A stretch of 64,000 nt of DNA, taken from NCBI RefSeq assembly GCF_013344685.1, contig NZ_CP050137.1:62001-126000 (forward strand), given 5' to 3'. Made by a program: the position numbers and the translations under genes. Shown here piece by piece: positions 28,850-37,770 of the stretch (position 1 is the stretch's first letter; each line of letters starts with the position of its first letter). The notes beneath the pieces are model-generated. The model was not told the DNA's origin. It saw only the letters and a program-made list of their open reading frames with translations, and did no database searches. The stretch comes from Sphingomonas sp. CL5.1. GTDB taxonomy: Bacteria; Pseudomonadota; Alphaproteobacteria; Sphingomonadales; Sphingomonadaceae.

Positions 28850-28987
28850 TCAGTCGGCGTCCGACATGCCGGTCGGAATACCGACACCGAACTGATCGAG
28901 GGCGAGGGGTTCGCCGCCACGGGTCTCGACGCTCGCAGCGCCGAGATCGATCAGTTCCTCATTTCCTTGATGATCAACGCGGTTCAT
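28850..28987 (-). CDS. Lasso peptide precursor (protein A)
   Basis: 45 aa, too short for routine gene calling. ATG 28987 has a near-perfect AAGGAGG 5 bases upstream; TGA ends at 28850. The leader is MNRVDHQGNEELIDLG then AASVETR, with the key Thr at position -2. The predicted core begins at Gly24 of the precursor. Its first eight residues, GGEPLALD, give a Gly1-Asp8 macrolactam ring. The remaining 14, QFGVGIPTGMSDAD, form the loop and acidic tail. If cleavage were one residue later the ring would have 7 members, but Thr would then be at -3. The B and C genes follow directly. Confidence 0.88.
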   Translation of the reverse strand: MNRVDHQGNEELIDLGAASVETRGGEPLALDQFGVGIPTGMSDAD

Positions 28988-29006
28988 GACTACCTCCTTG
29001 GTTGTA

Positions 29007-29022
29007 CCGCGAGAGATCGCGG
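29007..29022 (-). promoter_or_regulatory. 5'-leader hairpin and promoter region of the lasso A-B-C operon
   Basis: CCGCGA-GAGA-TCGCGG is a perfect 6-bp stem with a tetraloop, 20-35 bases upstream of the precursor start. Further upstream the DNA turns AT-rich, with TATAAG-like hexamers read leftward near 29060 and a tandem direct repeat of TTATTTTCGG at 29072-29081 and 29083-29092. No confident -35 box was found, so an ECF-type promoter is possible. Confidence 0.4.
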
Positions 29023-29174
29023 CGCAATTAAGGCTACGTACGAAGCGCGATATACAAAGCTTATAGTGTAGTTATTTTCGGCTTATTTTCGGACAGACAC
29101 GAGCAACCAGATTTTTCCCGACAAACAAGCAGTGTCACTGCGAACCGGTAAGGACTTTTCTTCCGGAAAACGGG

Positions 29175-30509
<1,335 letters not shown>

Positions 30510-30513
<4 letters not shown>

Positions 30514-31433
30514 GGTCCGGCCTCATTTGGCTTCGTGCCGGCGGCCTGGTCTGCAACAAACGCGGCGACCAGTTCTGTCTGGTCAGGCCGCAGCGCATCG
30601 ACCGCGCCAATCCTCGCGGGAAGGGTGTCCCCGAGCAATAACGATGGGCACAGGCCATCGACGTTCCCGAGATTGGGGCGGTGCTGCTGGTAGCCGACCA
30701 GCCGCGCCAGCGACGGCGAAAATGTGCGCGCGATAGCGGGCGGATAGGCCAGCCACTGATTTTCGTAAGGTTTGAGCCAGCCCAGACAATAACTGACAAT
30801 GATTCCCCGGCGGGGCACATCAGTTTCATTCCCGCCGGCACCATGCAGGGTTGAGCCGAGGAAGACGATCGCCGCGCCCGGATCGCATTCCACCGCGAGC
30901 GACTCGCCCGGATCGGCATCGTCGAGTGCCGCGGCCCCATGACTGCGCGGGTACATCCGGGTTGCGCCATTATCATGCGTGAACGGCACGAGCGGCCACA
31001 TTACGTTGAGGAGATATTCGACCTCGCCCTTCACGCCCTGCCACATATCCTGATCGCGATGCGGAAGCTGTGACAGGGCGTCGGGATGAATTTCGATCGC
31101 CTGGGTCAGGTTGAGTTGGATCGTATCGCACCAGGGTTTGAGCGCCGCCTCCGCCAGCCCGAGGATCAGCGGGTGCTCGACCAGCGCTGCGGCATGCTTC
31201 GACCGGGCGAGCAAACGGCCAAAGCGTTTGGTACGCTCGCCGTAGAAACCGCCGGTCGAGAACAGCGTCTGCTCGAACCGGGGCTGGAGGTCGGCTTCGA
31301 GCGCGGCCAATAGCGGCCCGGGCAAGGCGTCCTCGATCAGGCACCAGCCCTCTTCGCGCAGCTGACACCAGTTCGGGGCAAAGCGCTGATCCTGCGCGAC
31401 CGGGCCCGCGCTGCATGTTGGATGGTGCACCAT
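30510..31433 (-). CDS. Phytanoyl-CoA dioxygenase family (PhyH-like) Fe(II)/2-oxoglutarate oxygenase
   Basis: 307 aa from ATG 31433 (MVHHPTCSAG), one base after the luxI stop; a longer frame through luxI has no support. Iron ligands are visible: HxD in LSQLPHRDQD and the distal His in GSTLHGAGGNETD. A basic residue for 2-oxoglutarate is likely in PRRGIIVSYCL. These enzymes hydroxylate small molecules or lipid-derived substrates. A luxI-phyH neighbour pair is, to my memory, recurrent in sphingomonads, which suggests a quorum-controlled product. The substrate is unknown. Confidence 0.85.
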
Positions 31434-31434
31434 G

Positions 31435-32055
31435 TCACGCCGCCTCCAGTGGAGGCAGGTGGTATACCGGGGTTCTGCTTGCCGGCCCGTAGATACCCGC
31501 GTCGCGCAGTCCGGAAATGGTGTCCTCATCGATATCGATCACAAGCGCCGACAGGGAACGGCCCGCGTGAATATGCGGCAGCCCCAGTGGTCGGCATCGC
31601 CAGCCGAACCGCATGATCTGTCTAAGCCAGGGGAGTTCGGCAACACCGGTATAGCGTCTGATGCCATGATCGAGCGCATGGTCCGCAAGCGCGCTCACCA
31701 GCCGGTTGCGCGCCGCGAGCCGTTCCGCGGCATTCTGGTGCCGGTCGAGGCAGAAGCGGGTGATCTCCCATACCCCTGCCCCGCGCGGAATGTCGTCCTG
31801 GCAAAGCTCGGGAAATAACGTGTCCAGAATATGCGGCCGCGTCGTCGGCAGCAGGCGCGCGGATGCACGATGGCGACCTTGCGCATCGAGCAGGATGAGA
31901 TAGCGGGCATGCACGTCGTCGAACTGATCGAGTTCGAAACGGCCATCGAGCATCGGGACATCCCAGCCCAGGAGGTCGACAAACACCTCCTTGCGCGCCA
32001 CGAACATCGCACGCAGCGCGTGCCCTTCATCCAGGTTTCTCCGGTCTCCCGACAT
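31435..32055 (-). CDS. Acyl-homoserine-lactone synthase (LuxI family)
   Basis: 206 aa. The invariant LuxI residues are present in order: R21 and F25 in VARKEVFVDLLGW with W31, E41-D43-D46 in RFELDQFDDV, Arg in ASARLLPT, and Glu and Arg in VWEITRFCLD. The enzyme makes an N-acyl-homoserine lactone from SAM and an acyl-ACP. A long palindrome lies 57 bases upstream and luxR lies just beyond it in the same direction. phyH and gntR follow in a tight operon. The acyl-chain length cannot be read from the sequence. Confidence 0.92.
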   Translation of the reverse strand: MSGDRRNLDEGHALRAMFVARKEVFVDLLGWDVPMLDGRFELDQFDDVHARYLILLDAQGRHRASARLLPTTRPHILDTLFPELCQDDIPRGAGVWEITRFCLDRHQNAAERLAARNRLVSALADHALDHGIRRYTGVAELPWLRQIMRFGWRCRPLGLPHIHAGRSLSALVIDIDEDTISGLRDAGIYGPASRTPVYHLPPLEAA

Positions 32056-32111
32056 CTTGAATCGCCCCGCTATTATCGATGACGAAACAGGATTTGCTCG
32101 AGAAGGGTCGG

Positions 32112-32145
32112 TCGATCCTATCCTGTAAACACGGGATAGGCTCGA
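32112..32145. promoter_or_regulatory. Candidate lux box upstream of luxI
   Basis: A 34-base interrupted palindrome: TCGA-T-CCTATCC on the left and GGATAGG-C-TCGA on the right, around a 10-base centre TGTAAACACG. It lies 57 bases upstream of the luxI start and 87 bases downstream of the luxR stop. It is longer than the usual 20-bp lux box, but position and symmetry make it the likely LuxR-AHL operator. Confidence 0.65.
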
Positions 32146-32231
32146 CCAGGAAAGACACTACATTTGATCGATTCGCCGTCTCTTCCGCCCGACATGGGTT
32201 AATCTGATACCCAGATTCTCTGCCCGTTTTT

Positions 32232-33008
32232 TCAGGAACAACTTCGCGATCGCGGCGAACAACAGCCGGGCAAAAGCTCGCCATAGGTGATCGATCCCGT
32301 GAACAACCCGTGGACGACCAGCGGCGAGCTCTTGCTAAACCCGCAGCGCGAGCGTGCGTTCTTGAGGTGCGCGTTGACCGTTGCCGGGCTGATCGCGAGA
32401 TGACGCGCGATCTCCTTCTCCTGCTTGCCCTGCCCCAGACACACAATGATTTCGCGCTCCCGCTCGGTCAGCCGTGCGGGGCGGCGGCGAGGTGATGAGC
32501 GTCGGACGACAAGATTCCTTGCCGCCTCGAACGCGAAAGCGCCGAGCGATTGTGCGAGCGGAATCTGGTCGCGGGGAAAGCGAAGACCCGGTTCCATCGC
32601 AAAAGAGCAGGATCCGCTGCGTTCGCCCGGCACATGATAAGGAACCGTATAGCCATCGCCGATGCCCGCGGCCACCGCCAACGCCCGAATCCTGTGGTCG
32701 TCGGGCGTCAGATCGACGAGGTGTTCGAGTTCCCACCAGCCAAAACCGGAATTGCGCATCTGGCTTGCCCGGTGAACCGGATCACGCACGCCCAGCCCCT
32801 GCGCGTCGAACCATGTCGCCCAATGGATGGGATAGTTGTGCACCCGCAGCAATTCGGAACAACCCGGGTGCCAGTGCGCATGGTGAGCAATCGCGAAATA
32901 GTGGAAGCCCGCTCCCTTGCATATCGCGGCGACCGCCTGCGCAATCGCTTCCAGGCTTTCGAAGAGTTCGATGACCTCATGAAACCGTCGGACGATATCG
33001 ATAAGCAT
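32232..33008 (-). CDS. LuxR-family quorum-sensing regulator
   Basis: 258 aa from ATG 33008 (GGGAG site upstream). The autoinducer-binding domain keeps the Trp, Asp-Pro and second Trp pattern: NYPIHWATWFDAQGLGVRDP, then NSGFGWWELEHL. The C-terminal GerE HTH reads LTEREREIIVCLGQGKQEKE then IARHLAISPATVNAHLKNAR. It should bind the AHL made by the adjacent synthase and act on the palindrome at 32112. The C-terminus extends ~25 residues past the HTH and is Cys/Ser-rich. Confidence 0.92.
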   Translation of the reverse strand: MLIDIVRRFHEVIELFESLEAIAQAVAAICKGAGFHYFAIAHHAHWHPGCSELLRVHNYPIHWATWFDAQGLGVRDPVHRASQMRNSGFGWWELEHLVDLTPDDHRIRALAVAAGIGDGYTVPYHVPGERSGSCSFAMEPGLRFPRDQIPLAQSLGAFAFEAARNLVVRRSSPRRRPARLTEREREIIVCLGQGKQEKEIARHLAISPATVNAHLKNARSRCGFSKSSPLVVHGLFTGSITYGELLPGCCSPRSRSCS

Positions 33009-33345
33009 TGACTGCTCCCCGATTGCGGCCAGCACACGTGTATCTGTCTCACGTCTTTTCCGGCCGCTCCTGACAATGTCGACAGATTTTCGCGGATGCA
33101 CACGTTCTGTCGGCGGCTTACGCACCCGGTCGCGCAAAAGCACGGCCAAAACAAATTTCTATAAAGATCTTTGTCGCTCAGCGCGAGTCTGATCACCGCG
33201 CCTCATGATTTTGCGGGATCGTTTCGCGAGCCGTACGCGAATGTCGGGAATATGACGCGTCCTCCTCCCGCATCTACGGGAAAGCCATCGCTCTATTTTT
33301 ATGTTTCGTTTGGACGTTGCTCTTTTGCGATAACGCTGCGCAAAA

Positions 33346-33360
33346 ATCGAACGGTTCGAT
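33346..33360. promoter_or_regulatory. Palindrome in the luxR/lysR intergenic region
   Basis: ATCGAAC-G-GTTCGAT is a perfect inverted repeat with a 1-base centre, 24 bases before the LysR start at 33384. It may be an autoregulatory or divergent operator. The whole intergenic region (33009-33383) is ~375 bases and carries an AT-rich patch near 33150-33170 that could hold the luxR promoter; no other feature was seen in it. Confidence 0.4.
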
Positions 33361-33383
33361 ACTCGCGGCCGGACACGAAGATC

Positions 33384-34337
33384 ATGAACCGGGACGTCTT
33401 TTCACCTGTCGCAGCGACCGCGCATAAAACTGTCGGTGCACACCCCGCGCATCCCGAGTTCCATCAGCTCGCCGTATTCCTGCGCGTCGTCGAAAGCGGC
33501 ACCTTCACCGGCGCCGCGCGGCGGCTCGGCTGCAGCCAGCCCGCGATCAGCCAGACCATCAGGCGGCTCGAGGATATCTATGGCGGCGATCTGTTTACGC
33601 GCCGGCCGGGCGCGCCGCTCAGGCTGACGCCGATCGCACGCGCGATCCTGCCGAGCGTCCGCCGTGTCATAGATACGGTCGACCGTCAGATGGTTGATGC
33701 AATGAGCGCGGCGCGAAGCCGCAGCGGTACCTTGTCCGTCGGGTTCTGTCCGGGCTTTTTCGACGGCCGCTTCCTTATCGGGCTGGCCGCCTTCGCGGCC
33801 GAGGCGCCGGCGGTGCAACTGCGGCTTGCCGAGGCGTCCCCTCAAGCGCTTCCCACTGCGCTCGACCGGTGCCGGATCGACATATTGGTAGCTCCATTGT
33901 CCGGCACACTCGACGACACGCGCCACGAAAACGCGTTCCTGTGGAACGAACGGCTGGTCGCCGCGATACCGGAGAAAAGCCCGCTAGCCGGTCCAATCGA
34001 AATCCACGGCTCGGCGCTGCGGCCGCTCAGGTTGTTCTGGCCGTGGTATATCGGTGAGGCGCTACGTGACAGTGTGTTGGGCGCCCAGATCAACGAGTCA
34101 CGCAGCCCTCCGCTTCACGAGGTGACGCCGACAACGATTCTCGATCTCGTGGCGAGAGACCGGGGAGCGGGCATCATACCGGCGTCCGCCGCGACCCCCC
34201 GTCCCGGCGTCTGTTTCCGGCCGCTCAGCGGGGAGCACGCCCGTATCGCGATCCATGCGTGTTGGTTGCGCGATGACGCCAACCCGCTCCGGCACCGATT
34301 GCTGCGACATCTCCGCGCGACATCGCACGACGCGTGA
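33384..34337 (+). CDS. LysR-family transcriptional regulator
   Basis: 317 aa from ATG 33384; a longer frame from 33171 has no family similarity. The HTH reads FHQLAVFLRVVESGTFTGAA then RRLGCSQPAISQTIRRLEDI. The effector-binding domain follows (GTLSVGFCPGFFDGRFLIGL). It is divergent from luxR and may modulate the quorum locus or read a separate signal. The toxin gene of the next pair ends 5 bases beyond its stop on the other strand. Confidence 0.85.
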   Translation: MNRDVFSPVAATAHKTVGAHPAHPEFHQLAVFLRVVESGTFTGAARRLGCSQPAISQTIRRLEDIYGGDLFTRRPGAPLRLTPIARAILPSVRRVIDTVDRQMVDAMSAARSRSGTLSVGFCPGFFDGRFLIGLAAFAAEAPAVQLRLAEASPQALPTALDRCRIDILVAPLSGTLDDTRHENAFLWNERLVAAIPEKSPLAGPIEIHGSALRPLRLFWPWYIGEALRDSVLGAQINESRSPPLHEVTPTTILDLVARDRGAGIIPASAATPRPGVCFRPLSGEHARIAIHACWLRDDANPLRHRLLRHLRATSHDA

Positions 34338-34342
34338 AAGGA

Positions 34343-34678
34343 TTAGCGGGTCAATAAACGATGCTCGAGCAATGCCTGCATATCCCGGCGCCCATCGGCG
34401 ATCACGAGAATGAACACCGTCTCGCCCGCGACCCGATAGATCAGCCGGTAAGGCGTCAGCAGAATTTGGCGGAATTCGCGAATCCCAAGCGCATCGAGTT
34501 CCCTGGGAACCGCGCCCCGCAACGGAAAGCGCTCCAGCGTCTGGACCTTGTCGAGAAACGAATCCAGCAGCGCTTCGGCGTCGTCGGGTGAACGATGCTC
34601 GGCGAGCCAGGCGTGGATGGTTTCCAGATCACGTTCCGCGCCCTCGGTCAGTTCGACCTCGAACCGCCGGTCCGCCAT
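34343..34678 (-). CDS. ParE/RelE-superfamily toxin
   Basis: 111 aa. The fold signature is visible: VELTEGAERDLETIHAWLAE, RFPLRGAVPRELDALGIREF, and YRLIYRVAGETVFILVIADGRRD. The arrangement with an upstream Phd-like antitoxin gene, sharing one base, is typical. Toxins of this superfamily poison gyrase (ParE) or cleave mRNA (RelE); the sequence does not settle which. Confidence 0.88.
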   Translation of the reverse strand: MADRRFEVELTEGAERDLETIHAWLAEHRSPDDAEALLDSFLDKVQTLERFPLRGAVPRELDALGIREFRQILLTPYRLIYRVAGETVFILVIADGRRDMQALLEHRLLTR

Positions 34679-34953
34679 CAGCGCGCGGCGCCCTTCGATC
34701 GCAAGCCGTCGACAATCGCGCGCGCTGGCCTGGTTTTCCCTGCGGCGATGTCCTGGTTCCCGAGCGCGAGCAGCTTGAGGAGCGCAAGCGTTTCCTGCGT
34801 CTGCTCGAAGCTTGCCACGTCCTGGATTACCGCCTTCGCTTCACCGTTTTGCGTGATCACCACGGGTTCGCGCCTTTCCCTCAGCTCGAGGAGTACCTCC
34901 GCAGCATGGGCCTTCAAATAGCTGATCGGTTTGATCTGGGCAGAATATCGCAT
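34678..34953 (-). CDS. Phd/YefM-family antitoxin
   Basis: 91 aa. The N-terminal DNA-binding half reads PISYLKAHAAEVLLELRERR followed by EPVVITQNGEAKAVIQDVAS, the standard Phd/YefM pattern. The C-terminal half (ALLKLLALGNQDIAAGKTRP) should wrap the toxin. A symmetric element lies just upstream at 34966, consistent with autorepression. It precedes the toxin gene in one operon. Confidence 0.88.
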   Translation of the reverse strand: MRYSAQIKPISYLKAHAAEVLLELRERREPVVITQNGEAKAVIQDVASFEQTQETLALLKLLALGNQDIAAGKTRPARAIVDGLRSKGAAR

Positions 34954-34965
34954 CGCCGCACCTGT

Positions 34966-34986
34966 CTATATTCAGACCGAATATAG
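34966..34986. promoter_or_regulatory. Candidate operator of the ParE/Phd-like pair
   Basis: CTATATTC and GAATATAG form a perfect 8-bp inverted repeat around AGACC, 13 bases upstream of the antitoxin start. Its AT-richness also suits an overlapping -10 region. Confidence 0.55.
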
Positions 34987-35048
34987 TCCAGTGCGTCGAT
35001 TGGGCAAGTGCCGGCCATTTGCGCGTGCCCGGATACGACAGTGGGAAA

Positions 35049-36242
35049 TCAGCCACCGTTCCACGCCTCGAGGACAAGATCGCGGCTAACAAGCACGCGC
35101 ACCCGCGCGCCTGGCCGCACGGTGATCGTCGGCTGCACATCGAGCTGCCGGCCGACGATCCTGTCGCCGACGCTCTCGACCGATCGCGCTGCGCTCTCGC
35201 GGATCGCGAATGCGATATCATTGTTGCCACCACCTCCCGCCGTCGCGGCATTGGCGCCGACGCCAAACAGGGTGGACAGCAATCCCGCGGTGAGCAGCTT
35301 GCCGGTATGACTGTTGACCCGATCGGCGAACCCCGACTGCCCGGCGGCATCGGTGCCGATCATCCGGTCGAGGTCGATCGAGCGGCCATCGGGGAAGATC
35401 ATCCGCGTCCAGACCACCAGCGCGCGGGTCTGCCCGTAGGTAACGCGCGCATCATAGCTGCCGATCAGCCGCGTTCCCTGCGGCACGAGCCGCGTGGCGC
35501 CGGTCACGCTATCGAACACATCCTCGGTCACTTGCGCCACGACCTGGCCGGGAAGATCGGAGGACAGGCCGGTGATCAGCGCCGCGGCGATCGTCGAGCC
35601 CGCCAATACCACATAGCGTCCGGCAGATAAGGCGATCCGGCCGCTGTTGACGGTCGGCTCGCGCGCACCGCCGGCAACGAACGCGGCCTTGCGATCCTGC
35701 GCGTCGGCATTCGCGATCGGCGCTGCGGCGGGCGTAGCAGGCTGCGCGGTCGATGCAGACGGCGAGTCCGCGCTGACGACGGTCGTCCGAGTACCTTCGC
35801 TGGTTCCGGCAAACAGCTTGCTCGCGCGCGCGCTGTCGTTTTGCTGGCGCCCGCGCTGCCGGTCGGCGGCAGCCTGGTTGTCGAGCGGCGTAGATGGGAC
35901 GACCGTGCCGGCGGTGGTCGACGTGACGGATGTTCGGCGCGTAACCGGCGGTGCGCCGATCCCCGCCGAGGCGATGCGGGCCAGATCACCATAATCCTTC
36001 GGCGCGCCGGCCAGCGCAGCGGTTTGGCGGCGGTCGATCGATACCGTCTGCCGCGCGGCGACGGTGCGATGCCCCTGGCTCAGGCTGTAGCCGAGCGCCG
36101 CCGCCACGCTGATCGCAGCCACGCCCGCCAGCGTGGCCAGCGCCCGCCGTGACAGCCTGCGCGGAACCGGCGGGGCCGCGCGCGTGGGGATCGGCGCCGG
36201 CCGGGGCGGCGAGCCCGTCCCGAGATCGTCGCGCCCGCTCAC
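35049..36242 (-). CDS. trbI: Conjugal transfer protein TrbI (VirB10-like)
   Basis: 397 aa from GTG 36242, which overlaps the trbG stop. A short cytoplasmic N-terminus rich in Pro is followed by one membrane segment (RRALATLAGVAAISVAAALGYSL), a linker, and the conserved C-terminal VirB10 domain (VLAGSTIAAALITGLSSDLP, VPQGTRLIGSYDARVTYGQT). It spans inner and outer membranes in the mating channel. It is the last gene of the trb operon. Confidence 0.9.
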   Translation of the reverse strand: MSGRDDLGTGSPPRPAPIPTRAAPPVPRRLSRRALATLAGVAAISVAAALGYSLSQGHRTVAARQTVSIDRRQTAALAGAPKDYGDLARIASAGIGAPPVTRRTSVTSTTAGTVVPSTPLDNQAAADRQRGRQQNDSARASKLFAGTSEGTRTTVVSADSPSASTAQPATPAAAPIANADAQDRKAAFVAGGAREPTVNSGRIALSAGRYVVLAGSTIAAALITGLSSDLPGQVVAQVTEDVFDSVTGATRLVPQGTRLIGSYDARVTYGQTRALVVWTRMIFPDGRSIDLDRMIGTDAAGQSGFADRVNSHTGKLLTAGLLSTLFGVGANAATAGGGGNNDIAFAIRESAARSVESVGDRIVGRQLDVQPTITVRPGARVRVLVSRDLVLEAWNGG

Positions 36243-37078
36243 GCGTTCTGCTTCCGACCGCGCGTCCGCTCGATCCGGACGATCTGTTGTTTCTTCGTGC
36301 CGAGCCGGAGTTCGGCGATCGAGAATAACCGGTCGACCACCATGTAGCGGCCCGACACGCGATAGTTGACCAGCTCGGCCGTGTTGCGCTCGCCAATCAG
36401 GAACAGCGGCGGCAGCTCGCTCTGCCCGATGCTGTCAGGGAACAGCAGGTAAGTTTTCGCGCCGTCATCGAACACCTGCATCGGCTTCCACGGCGGACTG
36501 GCGCCGGTGAGCCGATAAGCGAAGTCGAGCTTTGCCGGATCGATCCCGGTCTGAACCTGCGCGGCGGCGACCTGTGCCGCCGCCTGCGCGCGGCTGCGCA
36601 CCGCGATCAGTCCGTCCTGCGGATAGGACCAGCCGACGCTCGCCATATAGGTCGCGGGCGTCGAACGCAGTTCGACATGATAGGTGCGCGTGGTCGTATT
36701 GATAACAAGGTTGGTGCGCAGGCCAGGATCGGTCGGCTTGACAAGAATATGCGTGCGACGGCTGGTGCCAGTCCCGCTCGACGCCTCGCCGATCACCCAC
36801 CGCACCGTGTCGCCGGCCGCGACCGCGCCGGTGTCGGACAGCATCTCGCCTTCCTGCAACATGATATCGGTGACCTGCCCGACCGCGGCATAGATCTGAT
36901 AGAGTCCGCCCGGCGCATAGACGAACAGCTGTGTCGCCCCCTGCCAGCCGGCGGGGCGCGGGGCGATCCGCGCGGCATCGGTCGCGGTCGCCACCGGATG
37001 CGCCGATGCGGGCGACGATTGTGCAAGCGCCGGCGTGGGGGTGAGCAGCAGGGGTGTTGCGAGCAGCAAGGAGCGCAT
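36239..37078 (-). CDS. trbG: Conjugal transfer protein TrbG (VirB9-like)
   Basis: 279 aa from ATG 37078 (MRSLLLATPLLLTPTPALAQ signal peptide), 2 bases after the trbF stop and with GGAG inside the end of trbF. The VirB9 fold is visible in GDTVRWVIGEASSG and LVINTTTRTYHVELRSTPAT. The C-terminal part (PLFLIGERNTAELVNYRVSG) is the outer-membrane-pore region. It works with TrbI in the outer-membrane core. Confidence 0.9.
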   Translation of the reverse strand: MRSLLLATPLLLTPTPALAQSSPASAHPVATATDAARIAPRPAGWQGATQLFVYAPGGLYQIYAAVGQVTDIMLQEGEMLSDTGAVAAGDTVRWVIGEASSGTGTSRRTHILVKPTDPGLRTNLVINTTTRTYHVELRSTPATYMASVGWSYPQDGLIAVRSRAQAAAQVAAAQVQTGIDPAKLDFAYRLTGASPPWKPMQVFDDGAKTYLLFPDSIGQSELPPLFLIGERNTAELVNYRVSGRYMVVDRLFSIAELRLGTKKQQIVRIERTRGRKQNA

Positions 37079-37080
37079 GA

Positions 37081-37770
37081 TCAATCTCCGAGATCCTGTG
37101 ACCAGTTGATGGCATGGACATAGAGCCCGAGCGGATTGCGGCTGAACGTCGCCGCATCATCGGGCGTGCGGATGACGATGGTCAGGATCGCCGACCAATG
37201 GGTGGTGGCGGCAAGCTGGCCATGGTCGTAATGGCGTTCATCCCACGCAATGCGAAAGCTGTCGGCCGAGGCGCGCACGACGTTCTTCACATCAACCGAC
37301 ACCTGCCTGTCAGCGAGATCGGCGAACGGATCGCTGCTCCGCGCATAGTCGTTGAGCGCGGCGGCACCCTGTTCGGTGGTGAAGTAGTAGGCGGTGGCGA
37401 GATTCTGGCGCAGCACGATCGGATCGGCCGGCCGCGACCGGACATTTTCGATGAACCGCGCGAGTTGCGATGCGATCAGCGCGTCGGTCGGATGATAATC
37501 GGCGGTCGCGGGCGCCACGGCGCGCGCCGCGCCCAGCCGGTCGACCTCGACCACCCAGGGCACGATATGCGCGCCGAACCGCAGCCGCAGGTTGTCGACC
37601 ACCGACAGCGACAGCAGCGCGGTCGCGCCGAACGCCATCAGCCGCCAGCTATATGCCTGCGCGCGCGCCGAGCCGATGCGCTCGTCCCACGCCTGCCCAG
37701 CGCGCTGATAGGGGGTTTCGGGAACGGGCTCGCGGCCGAAGCGCGATGAGGAACGGCGGAACGGATTCAT
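37081..37770 (-). CDS. trbF: Conjugal transfer protein TrbF (VirB8-like)
   Basis: 229 aa from ATG 37770; the longer frame through trbL is an overlap artefact. One membrane segment near residues 45-60 (AFGATALLSLSVVDNL) is followed by the periplasmic VirB8-type domain (ALIASQLARFIENVRSRPAD, NPLGLYVHAINWSQDL). It is an inner-membrane scaffold of the channel. Its start overlaps the trbL stop (ATGA). Confidence 0.9.
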   Translation of the reverse strand: MNPFRRSSSRFGREPVPETPYQRAGQAWDERIGSARAQAYSWRLMAFGATALLSLSVVDNLRLRFGAHIVPWVVEVDRLGAARAVAPATADYHPTDALIASQLARFIENVRSRPADPIVLRQNLATAYYFTTEQGAAALNDYARSSDPFADLADRQVSVDVKNVVRASADSFRIAWDERHYDHGQLAATTHWSAILTIVIRTPDDAATFSRNPLGLYVHAINWSQDLGD

